Of a DNA stretch of 64,000 bases, positions 32,636 to 43,517 are shown in pieces. Made by a program: the position numbers and the translations under genes. Source of the DNA: Diaporthe sp. PMI_573 (Eukaryota; Ascomycota; Sordariomycetes; Diaporthales; Diaporthaceae); NCBI GenBank assembly GCA_021399435.1, contig JAJTUP010000013.1:310001-374000 (forward strand). Reading direction: 5' to 3'. The notes under the pieces are model-generated. The model saw nothing but the letters and a program-made list of their open reading frames with translations. It was not told where the DNA came from and ran no database searches. The first letter of the stretch is position 1. Each line of letters starts with the position of its first letter.

Positions 32636-34784
32636 CTACCAAGCACCCACTTCAAAGTTCTCCTCGGGGAAGTAGGTCGTGACCACGGTCCGGTCGGCAA
32701 ACTTCCTGCCAGCCAGTGCCTTGAGGGCCTTCGTAGCCGACTCCGGGGTGTCATATTTGACAAAGATCTTGCCCACTCCGGCCGACTGTCGGCTGCCGCC
32801 AACAGGTCGGGGAACCTTGATTGCCACAATCTGCCCGTACTTGGAGCACTCGTCCCGTACGTCGTCACAAATCTCTATCAAGGCGTCAGCAAGTCTCCCA
32901 TATCCCTGGGCTTTGTGCCGTTGTCTTTTTTTCCACGTTTCACGTACCTTCATAATCATCGTTGTCCATCAACTCCTCAGGAGTTACCATGTTCAGTAGC
33001 TGCAGGATGCGTGTAACCTCGGAGTCGGTGGAAGTGGTGCCGGCAAGCATGGACATGGCGTTGACGCCCATCTCCACGCCCGCGACCTGTGTGATTCCTA
33101 TACTAGCCTTCCGGACCTTGAGGTAGTTCTCGCCTAGCTCCATGTTGTCGAGAGCCTTAATGGCGACTTCGGTGGCAGCTGGGTCGAGGTATTCGCAGAA
33201 AGCAATGCCCTATTGAGACATCGGTCAGCCTCGATGCCGTGTCAAAGAGACGCCATACCAGAGAGATAGAAGGCTTACCCGCGACTCCTCCGTGCTACGG
33301 TCCTGTACCAGAACGAACGCCTTGAGCTCGCCGAAGCTGCTGAGCAGCTCCAGGACTTGCTCTGTCGTGAGGTAGGGCGGGATGTTGGTCACGCTGATCT
33401 TGTTCGGGGTGTCGATTACTATGTTGGACACACGACCCGGCTCGTAGTTGGGGTCATCGACGACGGCTGGGACGATATAGTCCTTGGGCCGTCGGATCTG
33501 CAGGCCCGAGGGTACGCCATTGGCCGCCCCATTGGCGTCGTCTGCCTCCATCGACTGCCCATCCAAAGCCAAGGCAACAGTCGCATCGTCGGGAGTCTTG
33601 AACTCGACCAGGGCAAAGGAGTGGTCGGCGGATAGTTGGACGAGCGCGCAGGGGTCGGTGGACTCGATGACGTTCAACCCGTTCAGCTGCAGGTTGAAGT
33701 AGCTGGAGACGGACTCCTCGGTCGCCGAGGGAGGCAGGTTGGAGACAACAAGGCGCTTGGCCTGCCGCGAGTTGGTAGGCTTGAGGGTGGCGCTGCTGAC
33801 CGAGTTCCCCGGCTGGTTCATGAATGCCTGGAGCTTGGTAGGGTCCATCTGCTGCTGTCTGGGTGCGCCGGGCAGTGGGAACATTCCAGATAGCTTGGCC
33901 TGCTCTGCCGTGACGTTCTCGTAGCCGGGCGGCTTGATGTCCCACTGCACCAGGCGTCGCTTGCGCTCCAGGACGGGAGTGATATCGGTCAGGTCCGGGG
34001 TAGGCTCTCTCTTCTTGGGAGGCGGCGAATCACTACGGCGTCGCTGGTCCCTGAATTCGTCCTGGTCGCGATCCCTCTCCCTGTCCCTCTCCCTGTCCCG
34101 TCCACCGCCTGGGCCACGCCCGCCACCCCCACGGCGCCGGTCGTCAAACAGGTCACGATCGCGGCGGGGAGGTCTGTCGTCGTCCCTACGGCCTCCGCCC
34201 TCGCGTCTTGGTGGTCTCTCGCGGTCCCAGTCCCGGTCTCCACGACGGTCCCGCCCAGTATACCTATCCTCGCGTTCCCTATCGCGGTGGTTTCGGCTGG
34301 ACGAGTAGCTGTCTACCTCGCCGCCAGCATCGCGCCGGCGGGAGCTGTCGTAGGGGGATCGAGAGCGGCGGCGGCGGTCGCGGTCATGGCCACGATCTCG
34401 TCGGTCGTCACGGTCCCGGCGGGAGGACTAGAAGAAGCGAGGTTGTGTCAGCAAGTTGAGGGGAGGCAGGCGGAAAAGTGAGCAAGGTTCCGGGGCAGTT
34501 TGAGGGGCCTGTTGCGGGACAGCCACGACCGGCCTGGACATGGAGCATGAGCTCGGACAGGCGTGCTCATCTGGCGGGTGTCGCCGCAAAGCAAAGGTAC
34601 GGGTAAATGCGACACAGGAATGAAGACAAGAAGACAAGCTGGGGGTACCTACACCGTAGTCCCTAGATGAGCCATGGCGGCCTCCATCTTTTCGGTCCAT
34701 GGTTAGCAACAATCGGCCGGCGTCCAAATGGGAGGGGAGGCTGGGGCGGAACCTACCACGCGATGAGTATGTGTCGCCGCTCAT
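32636..34784 (-). CDS. U2AF65: Splicing factor U2AF large subunit (U2AF65)
   Basis: Exons 34784-34757, 34687-34653, 34427-33279, 33209-32948 and 32874-32636 join to 570 residues. It binds the polypyrimidine tract and recruits U2 snRNP to the branch site in the nucleus. After MSGDTYSSR comes an Arg-rich RS-like region with many RD/RE dipeptides, then LVQWDIKPPGYENVTAEQ (U2AF35/SF1-linked conserved block). RRM1 begins AKRLVVSNLPPSAT, RRM2 NKISVTNIPPYLTTEQVLEL, and the C-terminal UHM (LNMVTPEELMDNDDYEEICD, then GKIFVKYDTPESA). Introns 1 and 2 both use GTAGGT donors. Divergent from OGG1. Confidence 0.95.
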
Positions 34785-35309
34785 GATTGACCTGGCAGAG
34801 GAGCTTACCCTCAAGATGCGACAGGAAATGGGAGTTGCCGTGATGGTGTCTGATCCGCGGTCAATGGGCGGCTGGCTGATGGCAGCACGAGGTTGTGGTG
34901 TTGATGTCGCAGGGCAGGACAAGGCAGGGGCCTCAGATAATGTAAAAAGCTGATGCCAGAAGCAGAGCAACCCAAGACACCACTGCGCGGCCCCAGCTTG
35001 GGCCCTCCTCCCACTCGAAAATCCAGGGCAAGGCTGGCTGGTGCTAGGCCCAGCTGGGCCTAACACCCCCGAGGACCCCTGCAGGCGTTTACCTAGGTAC
35101 CCTTGTACCTGCCCGGGGTCAGAATGCAGCTCCCTGTGACTCGACCTTGGACTCGGCCCAGTTCCCCGGAGAGACTGATGTTGGTACGGGCGATTTTGGT
35201 GGCAAAGTTTCACGAGTCCACCACCCCCTTTTGTTGTCGATTCGACCATCTTCAAGCTCACTGTTTTGGTCTGACCTTTTGTCTTCCTTCTCTCAGTCAG
35301 ACCGCAGCG
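34785..35309. other. Divergent promoter region, U2AF65/OGG1
   Basis: About 525 bp between opposite start codons. It includes a small palindrome-like GCTGGTGCTAGGCCCAGC block near 35036-35056. No gene. Confidence 0.4.
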
Positions 35310-36620
35310 ATGGCTGCACTCAAGACCTCCGGGTGGCGCAAGCTGCCGCTGAGCCTCACCGAGCTTTGCATCGACACCACCTTGCGATGTGGACAGTCCT
35401 TCAGATGGCGCAAACTCAACGATGAGTGGCAAGTGGACACACCCTCTGTCCCTTGTTTTCCCACGCTTTGGATTGCCTCCACTAACATGGTCTGCAGGCA
35501 CTGCACCCACCACGGCAGGATCGTGTCCTTGAAGCAGGATGCAGACCAGCTCCACTACCGCGCAACATGGCCAAGGGCTGCCGCTGTGCCCTTGACACCC
35601 CCTGCTTCGTCCACGGGGACGACTACGCCAGAAGAGTCAACGGCAGACGACACGGAAGCCCTTCTGAGGAACTACTTCAACCTGCATCATGACCTGGCTG
35701 AGCTGTACAAGCAGTGGGCTGACGCTGACCCAAACTTTCGGAAACGGGCGCCAAAGTTTACGGGCGTCCGCATGCTGAATCAGGATGCCTGGGAGGCCCT
35801 CGTTGGCTTCATATGCAGCAGCAACAACAACATCTCGAGGATTTCACAGATGGTCCACAAGCTATGCCTCCACTACGGACCTTACATTGGGACCATTGGC
35901 GAGGAAGTCTTCCACGATTTCCCCACCCCAGCCGCGCTCACAGCACCCGGGGTCGAGGCCCACCTCCACGAGCTAGGTTTTGGTTACAGGGCACGATATA
36001 TAGCACAGACGGCGCAGAATATCTCACAGGACAGGCCAGAAGGCTGGTTACTGGGCCTGCGAAACCCAGCGAGTATTGCCTGGGGCACAGTGCCCGACAA
36101 GGTCGAGACGCACGAGACACCCACATACAGACGCGCCCACGAGCAGCTCCTCGAGCTCACCGGTGTCGGCCCCAAGGTGGCCGACTGCGTTTGCCTGATG
36201 GGTTTGGGCTGGGGGGAGGCTGTCCCCGTCGACACGCACGTCTGGCAGATCGCCATGCGAGACTACAAATTCGGCGGCAAGAGCAAGAACAAGACCCTCA
36301 CAAAGGCCCTGTACGATGCTGTGGGAGACCACTTCAGGGAACTATGGGGCAGCCAGGCCGGCTGGGCCCACTCCGTATTGTTCACGGCCGACCTGAGGAC
36401 CTTCTCGGACCGGCTGCTTGAGAAGAAGCCGGAGGAGGGAGGCGCCGCTGATGTGGCGGTTAAGGTTGAGACCAAGGATGACGTCGCTTTCGTTGCACCC
36501 ATCACACCGTCAAGGAAGCGAAAGAATGTGGTGGTGGCTGAGACAGTGAAGGTGGAGGTAGATGAGAAGGCCGTATCAGAGCCAGCCGGGATAAGGAGGA
36601 GCAAAAGGAGGAAAACTTGA
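35310..36620 (+). CDS. OGG1: 8-oxoguanine DNA glycosylase/AP lyase
   Basis: Exons 35310-35428 and 35498-36620 join to 413 residues. It removes 8-oxoguanine opposite cytosine and nicks the strand. Signatures are CGQSFRWRKL at the N-terminus, NNNISRISQMV, and the helix-hairpin-helix/GPD loop LTGVGPKVADCVCLMGLG with the catalytic Lys, followed by VPVDTHVWQIA with the catalytic Asp. The C-terminal tail has basic clusters (SRKRK, RRSKRRK) suited to nuclear import. The intron is GC-AG (donor GCAAGT); only that splice gives NDEWHCTHHGRIVSL. The intron is 69 nt with no stop, so an unspliced transcript stays in frame. Confidence 0.95.
   Translation: MAALKTSGWRKLPLSLTELCIDTTLRCGQSFRWRKLNDEWQVDTPSVPCFPTLWIASTNMVCRHCTHHGRIVSLKQDADQLHYRATWPRAAAVPLTPPASSTGTTTPEESTADDTEALLRNYFNLHHDLAELYKQWADADPNFRKRAPKFTGVRMLNQDAWEALVGFICSSNNNISRISQMVHKLCLHYGPYIGTIGEEVFHDFPTPAALTAPGVEAHLHELGFGYRARYIAQTAQNISQDRPEGWLLGLRNPASIAWGTVPDKVETHETPTYRRAHEQLLELTGVGPKVADCVCLMGLGWGEAVPVDTHVWQIAMRDYKFGGKSKNKTLTKALYDAVGDHFRELWGSQAGWAHSVLFTADLRTFSDRLLEKKPEEGGAADVAVKVETKDDVAFVAPITPSRKRKNVVVAETVKVEVDEKAVSEPAGIRRSKRRKT
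35429..35497 (+). other. GC-AG intron in OGG1, length divisible by three
   Basis: Donor GCAAGT, a CACTAAC branch motif and acceptor CTGCAG; 69 nt, no stop in the read-through frame. A GT donor 4 nt further on would shift the frame at the conserved EWHCTHHGRI. Confidence 0.82.
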
Positions 36621-37091
36621 TGGTGAAATGTGCCGATACATGCAACAATATCTTTCCATTGTCCAGGCGGTGCATCGTTGGGAAGACCTCGCGTTACTAT
36701 GCATGTTTAGCGACCAGCGACTTGACGCACCAGGCCTGAATTAGACATGGATACATCTGCAGACGTTGATCGGCCGTCGTGGTGACTGCCCAATACTTGA
36801 CATGTACTGGTTTCTTCATCCGAACTGCTCGCGAAAATTTCGTCAAATCTTTACCTGGTATATATTGATGAAGGCTTTTCAACGACCGTTCCATCGGCAT
36901 CGCCTCGTTGTTGGCTTTACCTAGGCATCCAGATATTGTTGTGATATTATATGCACAAACCAAATCGCATGATTGTCTGAGCCAACGTCTTGTTCAATGT
37001 CTTCTTTTAAATGTGAGAATAGTTCGCCCGCGACCTGAACCATTGCAACTCGTCCAGAGATGCATAATTTTGGCCGTCATATCCCACCCGG
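36621..37091. other. Intergenic region
   Basis: Downstream of OGG1 and of the broken F-box-like gene. No feature recognised. Confidence 0.35.
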
Positions 37092-38460
37092 CTACCGACG
37101 CATCGAATTCACTCTCCAGAGTAGAGTCTCGTTGAAATACCGCTCCATGCCGACTTGTCGCAAGTTAGGCATGCGCCTATGCTCAAGAAACTTCCTCACA
37201 GCGCCGTTGACATGATCACAGCGCCTTCTGTAAATCTCAGTGAAATACTTCTCATCCCAGTGCAGGTGCAGCGTCTCGAGCGACGGCGGCAACACATTGG
37301 CCAGCTCAGGGACTTCCTCCTGCAGAAAGACCCTATCCCCCACCCGGCTTTCTATGTCGACACTGAGATGTCTGAGGGATCGCATCTCTACAAGAGAGCT
37401 GAGGTAACCCTCGGCCCTATAGAACCCGTCACAGTAATACCCCTCAAAGTTATTGACTTGGAGGTTCAGCTCGACCAGATTCTGGCCCAAATCCCTCAGA
37501 AACGAGCCGGATTCGTCCAGAATCAGTTCCTATTCGGTTTCATTGTCGTATCGGCCAGAGTCGCCCAGGTGGATAGGCAGGGTTCGCAGGTCTGTGAAAC
37601 GCTGTAGGATGTGTCCGAGGCTGGAGGCATCGATCAGGCTTTCTCTCAAGTCGAGGACCTGAACTCTACAAGGCTCTCTGGGCCAACTCAGCAGGTCGAG
37701 GCTCTTCTGGAGCCAGCTGATTCCATGTAAGCGCAGAGCCTTGAGGTTGGGGTGCAGCAGCGCGGCCTCGATAAAATGAAAAGGTGTAGTCTTGTATTTG
37801 GGATCGCCAGCTCGTAGTTGCAGTTCTTCGAGATCAGGAAGGTCGAGATTCCCAAATGAGACACTTGAGGACTCCTGGTTCTTTGCTTTCGTGGTCAAGT
37901 CCTTGCGCTCATCTTGGTCTGTGGCTGCGTATTTATCGTTGACTTCCCCGATTAGTCGCTCGCCGATATCAGGATGCCCGCTCATCATCCGGATCAGAGC
38001 TGCTGCACCATGGAAGCTGAGGTCGACTAAGCGAACACATGGCATAACAGCGAGAATGAACACAGTAATGCCTATGTCTCCATAACCACCGGAGTTGTGC
38101 CTCGACTCCTCAAGCCTGATTTCCATTTGCCTCTGCATTGCATTGGGTAAGTCGAGGGATGGCAGGAGTTCTTGTAGTTTGGGTTGCGCACCCAGATCTC
38201 TTGGCGGGCAGTCGTCCTCCATAGAGATTGTGCGAGTGTGCACCCGAGCTTCGGTGAGACTGCCAGCGTGCGAATGAGGCGTTCTTGGTGCCATCTCGTC
38301 TCGTAGTCCCCTCCCTCGAGAAGGATGGTTCTGAATGCAAGAGGCTGAGCCACGCCATTGAATTGGTTCGACACAAGGGAGATGGAAGTCAGCGTGTTTC
38401 GAAGGGAGCACTTGAGTGTGTCCCAGCCGTACATCCACCATTGATCTTCAGGCAGGACGC
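37092..38460 (-). pseudogene. Broken F-box/leucine-rich-repeat-like gene
   Basis: Reading leftward from about 38460, the sequence encodes a typical fungal F-box-protein stretch (LRNTLTSISLVSNQFNGVAQ, then PLAFRTILLEGG) and then LRR-like segments (LRSLRHLSVDIE, LPDLEELQLR, LVELNLQVNN). Three defects: the F-box start itself (expected LPxEIL region with a Met) is missing; the frame changes between RLIRTLA and SLTEARVHTR near 38255-38275; and an in-frame TAG lies at 37530-37532, after which the same frame continues for about 145 residues to 37092. I found no plausible intron that removes them. A rare-variant assembly or sequencing error is the alternative. Confidence 0.65.
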
Positions 38461-39607
38461 ATTTATAACATGAGAAGATTTGGTGCTAAATTTCGTCCGG
38501 AACAAATGTCATTTTGGTGTTTTCAGCGGTCGCCTAGGAATATTTTGGTCATTCATGACAAAGCTTGATAAAAAGCAAATGCTGAATATTCACAAGTGTA
38601 CCCCAATTTTGATGTGGGATATTGTTGACAATCCAGGCTGTGCAGTAGGCAGCAACCTCGAAGGGGTTGTGCATCGTGGATACAGTATCCATTCAAGTGG
38701 ATCCAAATCGATGGTGCCTTATTAGTGGTGAAAAGAGAAGATGAGAGAAGGCTGGAATGGTCATTGACGTCTGCTTTCGTAGGAAGCCGATAAGACGAGG
38801 CCCTCCTCTCAAAGATTCAAACAGGCTTGCCTCAAGTGCACAGCTCACACCCTGGGTCCAGGCAGTGATATATCACCAAATTCAGTCAATCGCTACAGAC
38901 CTGTCAACAACGATCAACCCCTCCGACTGGTCCCTGACAGTACACAGTAGATAAGAGACGTACCGTCACATGCGCAAAGTTGCGTGGTCGACCTTCTCGG
39001 CTAAGAACATGACCTTGTCCAAGTGCGAGACATTAGCGACGAAGGCGGTCAAGAGGCTCTTGTGAGCACCGAACCCCGATTGAGGCTCCCTGGAGAAACC
39101 TCGCCAAAGCTGCCATTCGGGCAACACCATAACTAGAGGTCGGATGGAGACGCTTTCCGGGTACCCGAAGTCTGTGCGTCGGGTTTCTAGGTCCTGGTCC
39201 AATTGCCTACCCAATGGATCTTGCCTTGCAAAGTTTAAAGAGTAGGCCTCGTTCTGCCCAATTTGCGTTCTCTCTTACTGGTGCAGTCGGGTACTTAAGG
39301 CCTTATCGGGTGCCCGCGTGAATTGGATGAATCCTGGACCAAAGTATAAGTGCGGAAGGTTCCAATAACTATGAGTGCTTCGTCTAACAATGCCGAGGCA
39401 TGACAATTTTTTTGAGTATGAGTTGCGAGATTGATAAGGAATATGACTCCCGAAATTGGTGTCCGGTATTGACGCTGTAGGTCGTGTCTAATGACATCGT
39501 CTCACTTTTTAACGCAGTTGCATGGCCACTGGCGCGAATATGAGTTGCTACTCCTGACTACTTGCTTGGCCCTGCAGCTTTTGTGCGTTTCTTGTCCATC
39601 CGCTTGA
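38461..39607. other. Gene-free stretch
   Basis: Contains an 82-residue open frame at 38966-39214 (-) ending LLTAFVANVSHLDKVMFLAE, which vaguely resembles F-box/LRR protein sequence and might be another fragment. I do not call it a gene. The right end is the oxidase promoter. Confidence 0.35.
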
Positions 39608-41585
39608 ATGCTGAATTCACTCTGTAATCTCAACAAGTGTTTGAACATGTATCTCACTTGTTCCAAGCCCCCTTTCTTGTCTGCCGTGTTTCTGGCATCA
39701 TTCGCCCTGCTAGGAGTCGCCCGTCCACAAATGCGTGAGACCGAGACCAACTTATTCGATCCATGCGAGCAAGCCCCAACTCGTTATTTTGATTTCACCA
39801 TCACATGGGACCAGAATGCACCAGATGGTGTCAAGCGTAACATGTTCGTGATCAACGGCCAGTTTCCAGGTCCCAAAATAGAACTCACAGAAGGAGAAAG
39901 CGTGGTCATCAAGCTGAAGAATTCCTCGCCTTTCAACACAACCATTCATTATCATGGTACCTCCTTGAGCCAAATATCCCATGATAAGGGGAGAATACTT
40001 TTCTAATTGATGATGACCAGGTATTGAGATGCTTGACACGCCCTGGTCCGATGGCGTACCCGGCATAAGTCAAGGCCAGATCAGACCTGGTTGCATTTTC
40101 ACATTCACGTGGAAGGCAACCCAGCATGGATCCTTTTTCTATCATGCTCACTCGTCCAGTCAGATCAATGATGGTCTTTACGGACCCATCGTCATCCACC
40201 CGGCATCCAGCACCCCTGCACCGTATGGATTGATCACTCAGGACGCCGAGTCCCTTGCAGCTATCCAAGCGGCGGAGAAGACGCGTATGCCGCTCCTGAT
40301 TTCCGACTGGCGCCACATTGAGTCTGGATACGAATGGGAGTCTTCAAGAAACTCAGGCGTCGAAAACCCCTGCTTTGATTCCATACTGGTCAACGGCAAG
40401 GGAAGAGTCAACTGCTTGTCCAAGGAGCAACAGACAGCCCTCATCACTCCCACTCGACAAATGCTTCTGGGTCTCGTGCCGGGATCGAGTTTGACGGACA
40501 AGTCGTGTCTTCCTCCTTCAGTAATTACGATGTTGGCTGCCCCGGGTGCGCCACCGCCGAACTTCATGGCCATCCCTCCCAACTTTTTCAACGGTTGCAA
40601 GGAAACAGCAGGCTCCACAGAAGTCATTAAAATCACCCAAGAGTCCGCGAGTGATGAAACCTGGGTCATGTTTGATTTGATAGGCTCCTTGTCTCTTCAA
40701 ACCATTCAGTTCTCACTTGACGAACTGACGATGTACGTGATTGCGGCCGACGGTAACTACATCGAGCCCGAGACGGTGCAGTCTGTCGTAATTACCACTG
40801 GGCAACGATACACGGTCCTTGTCCAGCTCACAGAGCCTAAAAATTACGCCATGCGGATTGCGGGTATCAATGACCCCCAAATTCTCTTTGGCAACGCTCT
40901 GCTTGACTTCCAGATTATCGGGGAAAACCAGTCGACACAACCAACTATGCCGTACATCAACGAAGTTGGCCAGAACACTACAGCCAGCGTCAAGTTCCTT
41001 AATCCTGACGCGATCAGACCCTACCTCCCAGATACCATTCCGAGCGCCGCAGACGTGACTCACAAGATGACCTCGTTGGTCGACGGCCAAGTCATTTACT
41101 GGGCGTTCAACGAGACCATCCTACCTCTGGACACGGAGGACTTCAGTCCCCTTCTGTTTGGCCCCCAGCCAGGCCGCCGGGACAACCACACCATAACGAA
41201 TCCCTCGGGCAACGTGTGGGTAGACTACATCATGCAAGTGCCAAATCTGCAGCCTCCCCACCCGATGCATATCCATGGGCGTCACTTCTACGTCCTCGGC
41301 AAGGGCGAAGGCCCCTTTCCCTGGGCCAACGTGGCCGAGGCCCAGGCAGCCAATTCAAGTGCCTTCAACCTCGTCAATCCACAACTCCGAGACACCTTCC
41401 CGACCCCGGCCGGAGGGCCGAAAGGCTCGTGGCTAGTTCTCCGCCGACGCAGTGACAATCCAGGGGTGTGGCTCATGCACTGTCACACCCAGAGTCATAT
41501 TCAGGGCGGTATGTCTATGATCATTCAGGATAGTATTGCTACACTCCCCGAGGTACCCACTGAATATTCTTCTTGGAAATGCTAG
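39608..41585 (+). CDS. Secreted multicopper oxidase, laccase-like
   Basis: Exons 39608-39956 and 40021-41585 give 637 residues; starting at the Met at 39647 instead gives 624 and a cleaner signal peptide (MYLTCSKPPFLSAVFLASFA). Three cupredoxin domains. Copper ligands are all in place: IHYHG (motif 1, Tyr instead of the common Trp), FYHAHSSSQ (motif 2), HPMHIHGRHFYVLG (motif 3) and HCHTQSHIQGGM (motif 4, with Met at the axial position of the type 1 copper). It oxidises phenolic or similar substrates with O2 outside the cell. Several N-glycosylation sequons (NTT, NQS, NET, NHT). The single 64-nt intron interrupts motif 1. Confidence 0.93.
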
Positions 41586-41889
41586 AATGGGTGTTGGTGA
41601 GCATTAGTGGATTGCGCAGCTCAGAACTTTGTATGGAAAGAAAGCTGATTGTAGACGGGCATGCTCATCTGGCAATCGATTGAAAGATTGCAGGGAAAAC
41701 TCGCGGCAACTGTGCATATGCATCGGCAACAGCCTAGTGCGTTAATGTGTATTCAACGCAGCAATGTATATACGACCAGTTACACAACGCAGCTCGGAGG
41801 TATTGCAAAACCACCCCGGGCCAATCGTAATCATGAATCTACACGTGACGCTCTAATTACACAGCGCCCTCGTCTTTTCTGACCGAGAA

Positions 41890-42735
41890 CCGGTACTGAT
41901 CACCTCGATCCAAATACGCAACCTTTTCCCGTAGCCCAGGTCCATTGTCACCATAATCAGTGGTGCTTGGGGACCAGGGATGGTGGTGTCGCCCAGGTGG
42001 ACTAGCATCAAGTCGATCTGCTGGCCCTCGAGCCACTTCACCACATCCTTGAAAATGACATCGATGTAGAGCCAGTCTCCAGATATTTATATCCAGAAAC
42101 CTACGTTTGCATCTCTTGGTTGAGGGTCGCCGTCCTTCGAGTGGCCCAGCTCGAGCAGCCAGCCGTTGGTCGGCGGCACAGCGCCCACAGGGTCATTTTC
42201 CATGGCCAGCGGTCTAGGGGGAACGTGTTCCCCAGGAATTCCCGTAATCTTGAATACAGATCTCCTCTGTACGTCTCACCCCGTGACCTCCAACATTGCA
42301 GTTTCGAAATGGTCAAGAGCCGTCACGGCCTGGAACGGCCCGCCCTCGATCGCCGCATTCGTCAGGCACTTCTCGGCGTGAGGTGTCGTCAGGATCGGAA
42401 TGTCCCGGCCCGGCGCTCTCTCCACCTTCTTGTCTAAATGGTTCTCGTGGAAGTGCAACAGCAATATACAGTCAAGCGCGGGCAGCTGCTCGAGGTCCAC
42501 CGTCTGGTTGGTCCACCGCTGCGTCGTCACACCCGCGCCCAAACGCACGTGGTCGCCGCGTGCAGAAAACTTTGGTCTGTCAGGATGTGCACACCTTCCC
42601 ATTATATCACTGTGGTCGCAGTGCCGATAAAGTAGATGCTACCCTCTTCATTTCCCTTGGGCCCCCCTGGATGTCCCCGTGGTCTTTTAACTGGTGGCCT
42701 TGGTGGTTCCTTAGTTTCAGCTAGGGTAGGGGTAT
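41890..42735 (-). pseudogene. Dead metallo-beta-lactamase-fold gene
   Basis: On the - strand the frames spell a fungal beta-lactamase-superfamily hydrolase (NAPE-PLD/UlaG-like group): GSIYFIGTATTV, then WEGVHILTDQSFLH, LLHFHENHLDKKVE, HVPPRPLAMENDPVGAVPPT and LMLVHLGDTTIPGP. Lesions: TAA at 42602-42604, a 1-nt deletion near 42557-42562, TGA at 42276-42278 (where the frame otherwise runs VTG-DVQRRSVFK), and TAA at 42087-42089. The metal motif reads HFHENH, where the family has HxHxDH. The C-terminus is missing. TGA where CGA is expected and Asp to Asn in the metal motif are C/G to T/A changes. Confidence 0.75.
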
Positions 42736-43517
42736 GTTGGAGGAGTGTTTTCGATTGGACGGGTGATAGGAATATGGCGGAGTGGTTTGGAGTCCATGTT
42801 GAGTCTCAGTGCTCAGTAAGTCAAACGGTGTAAGTCTGTTTCCTTCCTACCTTCGCAAATCACAAGTTGATGAGTTTTGTATTATAAATCAGGGAGAATA
42901 GACTACGTATCGGTAGTATATATATTAAAATTCGATGGACTACGATGCCGAAATACGATTGGCGATGTCGTAGTCTGCTGTAAATGATCTCCAACGTAGA
43001 TACTGCCAAGTACCCAGTCATGACGAACTTGATCATCATATGTAGATCACTTTTTCGTCACACTGTCCTTCCCACCAATGGTTGCATAAGCTGAAAGCAA
43101 TAATGAGCAAGACATAAGTACTGATACGCGTCCATCCCCGGCTAGCTGAACGAAATTCAATTAAGAGAGAATCCACATATCAGTCGCTACCTGGCGCTGA
43201 ATTTATGTTAGCTTCTCAGCGCTGAGGCAAATGATGGAATGCGCACCGAGAAAGTCAAGGGAGTAGGAACTGCGATTTTTGGTAGAAAATCTGAGTATTG
43301 TGCCTCGAATCCAAGCGATGGTGGCATAATCAAGCTTATGAAAAGAGCATCTAATTTTACATTTACACCGCAAATATTGTATATATCAGGCTAGGGCGAG
43401 CATCTAAATCTGCCTCTAAATCTAACCGCCTGAAAAGCTCGCCACTCTATATCTATGTAGTTAAGCCAGCCTCTTGTTCCAGCGATTCAGGATCCAATAA
43501 TCCTAACGCATCGTCCC
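42736..43517. other. Gene-free stretch
   Basis: Downstream of the GH49 gene and upstream of the dead MBL gene. AT-rich in its right half; no feature recognised. Confidence 0.35.

Noticed and set aside
38966..39214. 82-residue frame resembling F-box/LRR protein sequence
   Set aside because: Similarity is only a vague hydrophobic pattern; too short to call a gene or pseudogene.
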